Assembly: GCF_042650885.1 (NCBI RefSeq)
Contig: NZ_JBHSBU010000001.1
Location: 2,852,001 to 2,916,000, forward strand
Source: Chitinimonas_A lacunae
GTDB lineage: Bacteria > Pseudomonadota > Gammaproteobacteria > Burkholderiales > Chitinimonadaceae
Direction: 5' to 3'
Length of the DNA stretch: 64,000 nt
Notes under the pieces: model-generated
The model's input: only the letters and a program-made list of their open reading frames with translations
Told to the model about the DNA's origin: nothing
Database searches by the model: none
Shown here: one piece after another, positions 18,966-26,692 of the stretch
Layout: every line of letters begins with the position of its first letter
Position numbering within the stretch: the stretch's first letter is position 1
Translations under genes and position numbers: made by a program

Positions 18966-19787
18966 ATGAATCCTCAAGAGCAATTCACGGTCGCAGTCGC
19001 GATCTGTACCCTGATCCGCCCCTCGCTGCGACGCGCCGTCGAGTCGGTCTATGCCCAGGATGTCGAAGGCCGCATCCATCTGATCATCGGCATCGACAAG
19101 CTGATGGGCGATATGGCCCTGCTGGACCAGCTGATCGCCGAAGCGCCGCCGCATGTGCATGTCACCGTCATCAATCCTGGCTATTCCACCTCGGCCCGCC
19201 ATGGCGGCATGTACGGCAACTTCTTCGGGGGCGTCCTGCCCACGGTGCTGATGTATCTGGCCAACAGCCGCTATCTGGCCTGGCTGGACGACGACAACTG
19301 GTTTGCCCCCAATCATCTGTCTTCGCTGCTCAAGGTCATCCCTGGTAAAGCCTGGGCCTATTCCTACCGCTGGTATGCCCACCCGACCGAAAACACCGGC
19401 GTGTGTATCGACCAGTGGGAATCGGTCGGACCGGGCAATGGTGTCTTCAAGGAAAAATTCGGCGGCTTCTGCGACCCCAGCACCCTGATGTACGACAAGG
19501 CTGCCGTCCATATGCTGTTCCCGCTGGCCGCGCTGTCGCTCGACACCAATGGCAATACCGCCGACCGTGTGCTGCTGAGCCATCTGTTCCAGGAGCAATA
19601 CCCCTGTGCCTGTAGCGGTGAAGCCACCAGCTATTACACCATCGACCCGAGCGACGTGAACCATGGCATCCGGCTCAAGTGGATGAGCACCCAGGTGGCC
19701 GACCTGCCCGAGTGGAAGGATGACCCCAACAAGCTGCTGTCGCGCAGCGTGATCGAGAAGGGCGGCCAGGCCGTCGATTCACTCTAA
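18966..19787 (+). CDS. Family 2-like glycosyltransferase (GT-A fold)
   Basis: 273 residues. The N-terminal FTVAVAICTLIRPSLRRAVESV and the metal-binding aspartates in YLAWLDDDNWFAPNHL are typical of GT-A enzymes that transfer a sugar from a nucleotide-sugar donor. No TM helix is seen, so it is cytoplasmic. It opens an operon-like run of eight same-strand genes with gaps of 3-40 bp and is 16 bp from the DegT aminotransferase. Donor and acceptor cannot be deduced. Because the cluster also holds lipid-type enzymes, the acceptor may be a carbohydrate, peptide or flagellin-like protein. Confidence 0.75.
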   Translation: MNPQEQFTVAVAICTLIRPSLRRAVESVYAQDVEGRIHLIIGIDKLMGDMALLDQLIAEAPPHVHVTVINPGYSTSARHGGMYGNFFGGVLPTVLMYLANSRYLAWLDDDNWFAPNHLSSLLKVIPGKAWAYSYRWYAHPTENTGVCIDQWESVGPGNGVFKEKFGGFCDPSTLMYDKAAVHMLFPLAALSLDTNGNTADRVLLSHLFQEQYPCACSGEATSYYTIDPSDVNHGIRLKWMSTQVADLPEWKDDPNKLLSRSVIEKGGQAVDSL

Positions 19788-19803
19788 TCGCTCCCAACCG
19801 CCC

Positions 19804-20916
19804 ATGACCAAAGCCGTTCCCCTGCTCGTACCGAAACTACCGGACGCCGATGCGCTGTTGCCCTATCTGCGTCAGATCGACCAGAACCGCTGGTACACCA
19901 ACTTTGGCCCTCTGGCGCGTCTGCTGGAGGAACGGCTGGCCGGCATGTTTATGCGCGAGCCGGCGCCGGTCCAGGTGGTCTCCGTCTCCAGCGGCACAGC
20001 CGGCCTCGAGCTGGCGCTGGCCGCACTGCAACTCAAGCCTGGCTCGCGGATACTGGTGCCGGCGCTGACCTTCGTGGCCAGCGCCACCGCCATTCTCGGC
20101 GCCGGCCATGTGCCGCTGATCTGTGATATCGACCCGCACAGCTGGCTGCTGACGCCCGAGATTGCCCGTCAGGTGCTGAACGAAACCAGCTTCGACGCCG
20201 TGATGCCGGTCTCGACCTTCGGCGCTCCGCAGCCAGTCGGCGGCTGGGATGCCTTTACCGCCGAAACCGGTATTCCGGTGGTGATCGACGCCGCCGGCGC
20301 CTTTGGCAACCAGACGGTCGGCCTGACCACCCGGGTGGTGTTCAGCCTCCATGCCACCAAGGCCCTGGCCTCGGGGGAAGGTGGCATCGTGCTGACCCGG
20401 CAGTACAGCTTTGCCGAGAAGGTGCGGCAACTGTCGAATTTCGGTATCGACTTTTCCAGCGGCGGCCTGGTGTTCAATGCCGGCGAAAACGGCAAGCTCA
20501 GCGAATACCACGCCGCCGTCGGTCTCGCCTCGCTTGACCAGTGGGACCATATCCAGGCGGTCCGGCTTGATCTGCAACAACGCTATCAGGCGGCGCTTGC
20601 GCAATACTGCCCGCGCATCAGCCTGCAACAGCGGCCCGAACAGGGCATCTACCCGATTCTGGTGGTATGCCTGCCGCAGGGGCTGATGGCACGCGAGATC
20701 CAATCGAGCCTGCTCGACCATGGCATCGAAAGCCGTCAGTGGTACTGCCCGACCATCGATATGCACCCGGCCTTTGCGGCCTACCGGCATGGCGAACTCG
20801 GCGTATCGCATAATCTGTCGCGTCGTCTGCTTGGCCTGCCCTATTTCATCGATATGCAGGACGAGCAGATCGCCAAGGTCTGCCAGGCGCTGGGCGAGCT
20901 GACCAACAGCGTCTGA
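19804..20916 (+). CDS. DegT/DnrJ/EryC1/StrS-type PLP aminotransferase
   Basis: 370 residues, the normal family length. Features are the N-terminal RWYTNFGPLARLLEERLAG, SSGTAGLELALAALQ for phosphate binding, and VIDAAGAFGNQ, the Asp that contacts the PLP pyridine. The PLP lysine is in FSLHATKALASGEGG. Such enzymes aminate ketosugars of nucleotide sugars to give amino sugars. No sugar 4,6-dehydratase is present in the window, so the keto-substrate must come from elsewhere or is not a sugar. It lies between the glycosyltransferase and the first KAS III. Confidence 0.87.
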   Translation: MTKAVPLLVPKLPDADALLPYLRQIDQNRWYTNFGPLARLLEERLAGMFMREPAPVQVVSVSSGTAGLELALAALQLKPGSRILVPALTFVASATAILGAGHVPLICDIDPHSWLLTPEIARQVLNETSFDAVMPVSTFGAPQPVGGWDAFTAETGIPVVIDAAGAFGNQTVGLTTRVVFSLHATKALASGEGGIVLTRQYSFAEKVRQLSNFGIDFSSGGLVFNAGENGKLSEYHAAVGLASLDQWDHIQAVRLDLQQRYQAALAQYCPRISLQQRPEQGIYPILVVCLPQGLMAREIQSSLLDHGIESRQWYCPTIDMHPAFAAYRHGELGVSHNLSRRLLGLPYFIDMQDEQIAKVCQALGELTNSV

Positions 20917-20977
20917 GGCGGGCGAGCGGCCGGACCGGCCGGTGCGCTTTATCGAGAGTCCTACCAGAGAACATCGC

Positions 20978-21985
20978 ATGCCCTTTTGCCAAATCGCCGC
21001 GATTTCGTCCTATGTGCCGGAGCGGGTGCTGGATAACGACGCGCTGGCCGCCCTCTACCCCGAATGGAGCGCCGCCAAGATCTTCGAGAAAACTGGCATC
21101 CGCGAACGACGGATCGCCGACGAAGGGCAGACCTCACTCGATCTGGCCGAACGGGCGGCGCAAGCCTTATGGGCCGAACACGGCATCGACCCGGCCGAGA
21201 TCGATTTCCTGCTGTTCTGCACCCAGACCCCCGACTATTTCCTGCCGACTTCGGCCTGTGTCTTGCAGCAACGGCTGGGCTTGCGCCGCAATTGCGGCGC
21301 GCTCGACATCAATCTGGGCTGCTCGGGCTTTGTCTATGGTCTGTCGCTGGCCAAGGCGCTGATCGAATCGGGCCAGGCCGGCAAGGTGCTGCTGCTGACG
21401 GCCGACACCTACAGCAAGCTGATCCACCCGCAGGATAAGAGCGTCCGCACCCTGTTCGGCGACGGCGCCAGCGCCACGCTGATCAGCACCAGTGCCAACG
21501 ACGCGGCAGCGCTCGGACCCTTTGTGTTCGGCACCGACGGCAGCGGCGCCAACGAGCTGATTGTGCCGACCGGCGGCTTTCGCCGGCGCGAGGCCGCCGG
21601 CGAGAGCGAGGCCGAGGACGAATCGGGCAATATCCGGGGCCCGGCCAATCTGTATATGAACGGCCCGGCCATCATGGCGTTTACCTTGACCGAGGTGCCG
21701 GCAGCGATCCGTGCGCTGCTTGATCGGGCGGGACTGACGCTGGAGCAGATCGATTATTTCGTGTTCCACCAGGCCAACCGCTTTATCCTCGACGCCTTGC
21801 GCAAGAAACTGAAAATCCCCCCTGAAAAATTTGTGATCTGGATGGAGGACATCGGCAATACCGTCTCCTCGACCATCCCGATTGCCCTGTCCAAGACCAA
21901 GGACGCCTGGGAGCCAGGCCGCCGCGTGATGCTGGTCGGTTTTGGCGGCGGCTATTCCTGGTGCGCCGGCTTGGCGACGATTTAG
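20978..21985 (+). CDS. 3-oxoacyl-ACP synthase III-like enzyme (first copy)
   Basis: ATG at 20978 (335 residues) is chosen from homology to the usual KAS III start IAAISSYVPERVLDN; AGAGAAC lies upstream. The full catalytic triad is present: Cys115 (INLGCSGFVYG), His264 (VFHQANRFIL) and Asn294 (EDIGNTVSST). KAS III enzymes condense an acyl-CoA with malonyl-ACP or transfer acyl groups. With the ACP 15 bp downstream and a second KAS III next, it probably builds a short acyl chain for attachment to the amino group made by the aminotransferase (inference). It is not the housekeeping fabH by context. Confidence 0.87.
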   Translation: MPFCQIAAISSYVPERVLDNDALAALYPEWSAAKIFEKTGIRERRIADEGQTSLDLAERAAQALWAEHGIDPAEIDFLLFCTQTPDYFLPTSACVLQQRLGLRRNCGALDINLGCSGFVYGLSLAKALIESGQAGKVLLLTADTYSKLIHPQDKSVRTLFGDGASATLISTSANDAAALGPFVFGTDGSGANELIVPTGGFRRREAAGESEAEDESGNIRGPANLYMNGPAIMAFTLTEVPAAIRALLDRAGLTLEQIDYFVFHQANRFILDALRKKLKIPPEKFVIWMEDIGNTVSSTIPIALSKTKDAWEPGRRVMLVGFGGGYSWCAGLATI

Positions 21986-22000
21986 TCCCTGGAGACAACG

Positions 22001-22219
22001 ATGGAACGTTTTTACGAAGGTCTGGCGGAAATTTTCGAGATCGATACGGCCCAGGTAACACCTGAGCTGGTGCTGGCCGAAGTGGGTTGGGACTCGCTGG
22101 CCATCGTCTCGACGATTGCGCTGGTGGACGAGCTGTTCGACGTCATGCTCAACGGCAAGGCGCTGGCGCAGTGCAGCACCGTCGCAGATATCCAGGCCCT
22201 GATCGAAGCCAAGCGCTAG
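22001..22219 (+). CDS. Dedicated acyl carrier protein
   Basis: 72 residues. The phosphopantetheine attachment site is Ser32 in EVGWDSLAIVS, within the four-helix ACP layout; length matches free-standing ACPs. GGAGACAACG precedes ATG. It sits between the two KAS III genes with 9-15 bp gaps and should carry the acyl intermediate they make. The usual Asp-Ser-Leu motif is intact. Confidence 0.9.
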   Translation: MERFYEGLAEIFEIDTAQVTPELVLAEVGWDSLAIVSTIALVDELFDVMLNGKALAQCSTVADIQALIEAKR

Positions 22220-22228
22220 GAGCCCACC

Positions 22229-23263
22229 ATGTCGCGCCACAAGAGCCAGAGCGGACTTGCCCTGTCGCTGCAAGGCGCCCGCATCACCGGCGTCGTGTCG
22301 GCCCTGCCACCGCGCCGGGTCGACAACAGTCATTTTTCTGCCATTTTCGGCGAAGATGTGGTGCGCGATGTAGTAAAAATGATTGGTGTTGAGCAACGCT
22401 ACTGGACCGACGCTGCCACCACCACCGCCGATCTGTGCGAGCGTGCCGCACGGCGGCTGATGGAAGCGCTGGCCTGGTCGGCGGATGAGGTGGATGCCCT
22501 CATCCTGGTATCGCAGACGCCCGACTATGCGCTGCCGGCCAGCGCTTGCGTACTGCATGGCCGGCTCGGGCTCGCCCCGGCCTGTCTGGCTTTCGATGTC
22601 AATCTGGGTTGCTCGGGCTATACCTATGGACTGTGGCTGGCGCACAGCATGATCGCCAGCGGCAGTGCCGCCCGGGTGTTGCTGCTGGCCGGCGACACCA
22701 TCAGCAAGACCGTGGCGCCCGAGGATCGGGCCACCGCCATGCTGTTTGGCGACGCCGGAACGGCCACGGCGATCGAGGCCGATCCGCAGGGTAAGGCGAG
22801 CTATATCCTTGGCACCGACGGCCAGGGCGCCAGCAGCCTGATCATGCCCGACAGCGCCTGGCGCCGTTCCGAGGCACCGGCACGCGAAGCGGCACTCCAG
22901 ATGGATGGTGGCGCCGTCTTCAATTTCACCTTGCAAGCCGTACCGCCTCTGGTGGCCGAGTCGCTGGCGCTGGCGCAGACCTCGGTCGAGCAGGTCGATT
23001 ACTTCCTGTTCCACCAGGCCAATCTGTTCATGCTGCGCCATCTGGCCAAGAAGGCCAAACTGCCGGCCGACAAGTGTCCGACCAATATCGCGGCCTACGG
23101 CAATACCAGCAGCGCCTCGATTCCATTACTGATGACCACCACGCTGGCCACGCCGCTGCGCGAACGCCGCCAACGGCTGGCCCTGTTCGGCTTCGGGGTC
23201 GGCTTCTCCTGGGGCTCGGCCGTGTTCGATACCGGTCCTCTGGCCTGCGTGGAAACGCTATAG
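22229..23263 (+). CDS. 3-oxoacyl-ACP synthase III-like enzyme (second copy)
   Basis: 344 residues. The triad is Cys128 (VNLGCSGYTYG), His262 (LFHQANLFML) and Asn292 (YGNTSSASIP). It is clearly homologous to the first copy but divergent, so the two are ancient paralogues rather than a recent duplication. Paired KAS III genes around an ACP occur in sugar N-acylation loci and in some natural-product clusters. The two may perform successive elongations, or one may condense and the other transfer. All catalytic residues are present in both. Confidence 0.87.
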   Translation: MSRHKSQSGLALSLQGARITGVVSALPPRRVDNSHFSAIFGEDVVRDVVKMIGVEQRYWTDAATTTADLCERAARRLMEALAWSADEVDALILVSQTPDYALPASACVLHGRLGLAPACLAFDVNLGCSGYTYGLWLAHSMIASGSAARVLLLAGDTISKTVAPEDRATAMLFGDAGTATAIEADPQGKASYILGTDGQGASSLIMPDSAWRRSEAPAREAALQMDGGAVFNFTLQAVPPLVAESLALAQTSVEQVDYFLFHQANLFMLRHLAKKAKLPADKCPTNIAAYGNTSSASIPLLMTTTLATPLRERRQRLALFGFGVGFSWGSAVFDTGPLACVETL

Positions 23264-23271
23264 GGACAGCG

Positions 23272-24033
23272 ATGCAGCTTTTCCAATCGATTCTGCACGG
23301 CAAGACCGTGCTGGTAACGGGTGCCTCATCGGGCATCGGCCGCGCGACGGCAATCGAATTGTCCCGGGTGGGCGCCAGGCTGATCCTCAACGGGCGCGAT
23401 CCGGAACGGCTGCAACAGACGCTGGCGCAACTGACCCCGAGCGAGCACCGGGTCGCGGCGTTTGCGCTCGACGATGCCGACGAGCTGTTTGAACGGATCA
23501 AGACCCTATGCGCCGAAACCGGGCCGCTCGATGGCCTGTTTCATGCCGCCGGCCAGGAACTGGTGCTGCCGGCCCGGATGACCAAGGCCGCCCAGACGGA
23601 AACGGTGTTCGCCAGCAGCACCTTTGCCGCCATCGGCCTGGGCCGCGCCGCCGCCTCCAAGGGGGTATTGCAGGACGGCGCCAGCCTGGTGTTTATGTCG
23701 TCGGCCGCTGCGCACAAGGGCCAGGCCGGGATGATCGCTTATTCGGCCGCCAAGGCGGCAATCGAGGGGATGGTGCGCTCGCTTGCCTGCGAACTGGCGC
23801 CACGCCGCATCCGGGTCAATGCCATCGCCGCCGGGGCGATCCGCTCGGAAATGCATGAGCGCCTGTCGACCCGCCTGTCGGCCGATGCCTTGCAAGACTA
23901 CGAACAGCGCCACCTGCTGGGCTTTGGCGAGCCGCAGGATGTCGCCAATGCCGTTCTGTTCCTGTTGTCCGATGCAGCCAAATGGGTAACGGGTGCCACT
24001 TGGGCCATTGATGGGGGGTATACAGCAAGATGA
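23272..24033 (+). CDS. SDR-family oxidoreductase (FabG-like ketoreductase)
   Basis: ATG at 23272 gives 253 residues starting just before the Rossmann motif VTGASSGIGRA. The frame extends upstream into the KAS III gene but without a start signal. Catalytic Tyr157 and Lys161 are in AYSAAKAA, with Ser near 143 in MSSAAA. The C-terminal GATWAIDGGY is typical of FabG-like reductases. By position it probably reduces the beta-keto group produced by the KAS III enzymes to a 3-hydroxyacyl-ACP using NADPH. Its stop overlaps the next start by ATGA. Confidence 0.88.
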   Translation: MQLFQSILHGKTVLVTGASSGIGRATAIELSRVGARLILNGRDPERLQQTLAQLTPSEHRVAAFALDDADELFERIKTLCAETGPLDGLFHAAGQELVLPARMTKAAQTETVFASSTFAAIGLGRAAASKGVLQDGASLVFMSSAAAHKGQAGMIAYSAAKAAIEGMVRSLACELAPRRIRVNAIAAGAIRSEMHERLSTRLSADALQDYEQRHLLGFGEPQDVANAVLFLLSDAAKWVTGATWAIDGGYTAR

Positions 24034-24680
24034 AATCAGCTAGCCAATACATCATCGTCGGCGGGGGCGGCTTTGCCCGGGAACTGATCTGCTGGTTGCA
24101 GGACTGTCTGCGCAACGAGCCGCAGTCCTCGCTGCTCGGTTATCTCGACGACACCGGCGCCAGCACCATGGACGGCTATCGCTACGGCGTGCCCTGGCTT
24201 GGCCGCATCGACGACTTCATGCCGCAGCCGGGCCAGCGGCTGATCGTCGGCATCGGCGAGCCAGCCAGCAAACGGATCGTGGTCGAGAAGCTCAAGGCCA
24301 AAGGCGGGGTATTCGCTTCGCTGATACACCCGAGTGCCGTGATCGCCTCGAGCGCCCAGCTTGGCGAGGGCGTGGTGCTGTGCCCGCATGCGCTGGTGTC
24401 GGCCGATGCCCGCGTCGGCGATTTCGTCACCGTCAATGTGCTGTCCAGCGTCGGTCACGATGTGGCCATCGGCGAATTCACCACCCTCAGTTCCCATGTT
24501 GATCTGACCGGTTGGGTCAAGGTCGGGGCCGATGCCTTCTTCGGCAGCGGCGCCCGGGTGCTGCCCGAACTCAGCGTGGGCGATAAGGCCACCATCGGTG
24601 CCGGCGCCGTGGTGGTGCGTTCGGTCAAGCCGGGCCAGACGGTCTACGCCGCGCCGGCCAAGGCACTGCAATTGGAGTAA
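24030..24680 (+). CDS. NeuD-like sugar O/N-acyltransferase (left-handed beta-helix)
   Basis: 216 residues. The N-terminal YIIVGGGGFARELICWL is the nucleotide-sugar-binding half of the NeuD/PglD/PerB family. Hexapeptide repeats at about 105-200 (for example SSAQLGEGVVLCPHALVSAD) form the acyl-CoA or acyl-ACP binding beta-helix. Members acylate amino groups of UDP- or dTDP-amino sugars or O-acetylate sialic acid. In this operon it is the best candidate to move the acyl group from the dedicated ACP to the amine installed by the DegT enzyme. It overlaps the SDR by 4 nt and the Rieske gene follows after 8 bp. Confidence 0.82.
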   Translation: MKSASQYIIVGGGGFARELICWLQDCLRNEPQSSLLGYLDDTGASTMDGYRYGVPWLGRIDDFMPQPGQRLIVGIGEPASKRIVVEKLKAKGGVFASLIHPSAVIASSAQLGEGVVLCPHALVSADARVGDFVTVNVLSSVGHDVAIGEFTTLSSHVDLTGWVKVGADAFFGSGARVLPELSVGDKATIGAGAVVVRSVKPGQTVYAAPAKALQLE

Positions 24681-24688
24681 GTGGACGC

Positions 24689-25711
24689 ATGCATAGTCCG
24701 CCGACCGATATCGCACTACGCGATCATTACTGGCATCTGTTGTGTCATCGCCAGGAAGTGGCGCAGCCCAACGACTTCTTCCGGCTCGCCTGGCTCGGCC
24801 AGGAAGTCGTGGTGGCCAACGACCAGGACAGGCTGGTGGTGTTCGACAATGTCTGCCCTCACCGTGGCGCGCGCTTCTTTCTCGATAGCGCGGGCAATGC
24901 CCCCATCGTCTGCAAATACCATGGCTGGAGCTACCGTAATGGCTCGCTCAATATCCCGGGCCGCGATCATTTCGAGCCATGCCAGCTCGATGGCGTCGAT
25001 CTCAACCACTATCAGGTGAGCTGGTGCGGCGATTTCCTGTTCGCCTCACGCGCCCCGGCCACATCGCTCGATGAACAGTTGGGCGAGCTGTTTCCCTTGC
25101 TGGAAAGGATCAGCCGCTCGATCACCGGCCGGCAGGACCTCAACCAGACCGTCTATCCGTGCGACTGGAAAATCGCCCTGGAAAACGCGCTCGAGCCCTA
25201 CCATGTCGCCCTGGTGCACCGGAAATCGCTGGGGCTGCTCGACCTGCAAGCCGGGGTAAACACTTTCCACGGCATCAATTCGGTATGGGAAGCGCCCATC
25301 GGCAATTCGCGCATGCGACGCCAGCTCTCCAGCATCCGGCGCTTTTTCGATATCGACTTCGAGTGCGAAGGCTATATCAGCCTGTATCTATTCCCGTTCA
25401 CCATGTTGTCGTCAACGGCTGGCTATTCCTATTCGCTGCAGCACTTCCTGCCGACAGCCAAGCCGCATGAGACGGCCTTTACCAGCCGCCTGCTGGTTTC
25501 CCGGCTCGCCGCCGAGGTGCCGGCAGAAACGCTGGAGAGCTTTTTCAGCTCGACCGCCCAGATGAATCGGCAAGTTTTCGACGAGGACCGCGAAGTCTGT
25601 GCCCGGGTGGTGCAATGCGACGATTATATGAATCGCTTCAATATCCTTTCTTCGGCTGAAGAAAAGATCCGGCATTTCCGCTCGGTTTATCTACAGGCAG
25701 GCAAAACCTGA
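24689..25711 (+). CDS. Rieske non-haem iron oxygenase, alpha-subunit type
   Basis: 340 residues. The Rieske 2Fe-2S ligands are Cys56/His58 (VCPHRGARF) and Cys75/His78 (CKYHGWSY). The catalytic domain has the mononuclear iron histidines His172 and His177 in LEPYHVALVH, with an acidic third ligand likely in the MNRQVFDEDREV region. These enzymes hydroxylate or demethylate small substrates using O2 and electrons from a reductase, which is not encoded nearby. Its presence at the end of an amino-sugar/acyl cluster is unusual and suggests an oxidised product. A strong terminator follows. Confidence 0.88.
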   Translation: MHSPPTDIALRDHYWHLLCHRQEVAQPNDFFRLAWLGQEVVVANDQDRLVVFDNVCPHRGARFFLDSAGNAPIVCKYHGWSYRNGSLNIPGRDHFEPCQLDGVDLNHYQVSWCGDFLFASRAPATSLDEQLGELFPLLERISRSITGRQDLNQTVYPCDWKIALENALEPYHVALVHRKSLGLLDLQAGVNTFHGINSVWEAPIGNSRMRRQLSSIRRFFDIDFECEGYISLYLFPFTMLSSTAGYSYSLQHFLPTAKPHETAFTSRLLVSRLAAEVPAETLESFFSSTAQMNRQVFDEDREVCARVVQCDDYMNRFNILSSAEEKIRHFRSVYLQAGKT

Positions 25712-25741
25712 AAGCACCACCTTATGTGAGGTGCTCCAGCC

Positions 25742-25774
25742 AAGGCGATCGTCACGACGGTCGCCTTGTTTTTT
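25742..25774 (+). terminator. Terminator of the biosynthetic cluster
   Basis: AAGGCGA...TCGCCTT with an inner CGTCACGACG, followed by G and six T residues. A second hairpin, AGCACC/GGTGCT, lies immediately before at 25712-25735. Confidence 0.88.
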
Positions 25775-26000
25775 GTGTCCCAGCAGCGCAAGGGCCTGAG
25801 CGCAGCACGCTGCGGCCGCGGCGTTCGGATGTGATGGCGGCGACCTGCAAAAAAAAGCCCCCGGGGGGCCGGAGGGCTGTAAAGGTGGACCGTCTACGTC
25901 CATCTCCAAGAATGCCTGTTATCGATGCCTTGCTCAATCGATTAGCAATTGAAAACAAAATGGGAATTCGAAAGCCATATATTTGAACCAGGCAATTGAA

Positions 26001-26201
26001 TCATTTCTCCCACTGTGCTGCTTCCTGATCAGCAACAGGTGGTGTTTCTTGCGATTTATTCTTTTCTGGCTGCGCTGACGTCGATGGGGGAACAAGATCC
26101 TGAACCGCGTCTTTTTTAGCGGCTTGTCTGACATCATAGGTGACACCGACGCCGATCAAAGAGGCCACCAGCAAGGTGAGGGCAGGAAATAGCGTTACCA
26201 A
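26001..26201 (-). CDS. Possible small single-pass membrane protein
   Basis: 66 residues from a TTG start at 26201. ATAGGAGA lies 9 nt upstream, a good ribosome-binding site. One hydrophobic helix (VTLFPALTLLVASLIGVGV) is followed by a charged, Lys/Glu/Pro-rich tail. No family is recognised. The non-ATG start and short length keep the confidence moderate. Confidence 0.45.
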   Translation of the reverse strand: MVTLFPALTLLVASLIGVGVTYDVRQAAKKDAVQDLVPPSTSAQPEKNKSQETPPVADQEAAQWEK

Positions 26202-26631
26202 TTTATGAGTCTCCTATTGTTGAGCTTGGGCATAGCCTCCATTCAACTCATCGTCTTCCCAGGAAGGACGCTCTGGAACGGGAGAAAGAAAAGACCGCTA
26301 AACGGTTCTGGCCAATCGGGTGGTAAAGGCACTGATTTTTCTCTCTCCTGTTTGGAGAAATCGCCATAAGACGTTTCGTCCTGTCTCGCAAGCTGTTGCA
26401 TGGAGGTGCGGCAGTGTCGGTCAATTCTCTCAGGCAGGCCAATAACCGCTGCCAGCGGCCACTAACCGAATACTAAGCGTGAGGTGAGCAGAAGCGGGAA
26501 GCCTGATGGAACCTGATGTTCAGGCGGATGAAGTGAGCGAGGAGAGGAATGGCTCCGTTGTGGTGGATAGCGGGGACCGAGCGGTCGGATTGGCTTCAGC
26601 GGGAGAAATCGGTTTATCAAACCGATCGTTT

Positions 26632-26659
26632 TCACCGGACGGACCGGGCACGGTAGAAT
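26632..26659 (+). promoter_or_regulatory. Candidate sigma-70 promoter of the wHTH-kinase gene
   Basis: TTCACC, a 17-bp spacer and TAGAAT lie 34 bp before ATG at 26693. Confidence 0.45.
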
Positions 26660-26692
26660 CGCGCGCTTTCAGAGCGTTTCCTATCGGAATTC

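Larger units (their letters stand above)
25775..26692. other. Gap with one small minus-strand gene and otherwise nothing clear
   Basis: Outside the 66-codon minus-strand ORF at 26001-26201 no gene is supported. The sequence at 26215-26500 is moderately AT-rich with no ribosome-binding site followed by a long frame. A candidate promoter for the kinase gene lies at its right end. Confidence 0.5.

Noticed and set aside
21167..23041. 624-codon minus-strand frame over the KAS III genes
   Set aside because: Shadow of two enzymes with intact catalytic residues.
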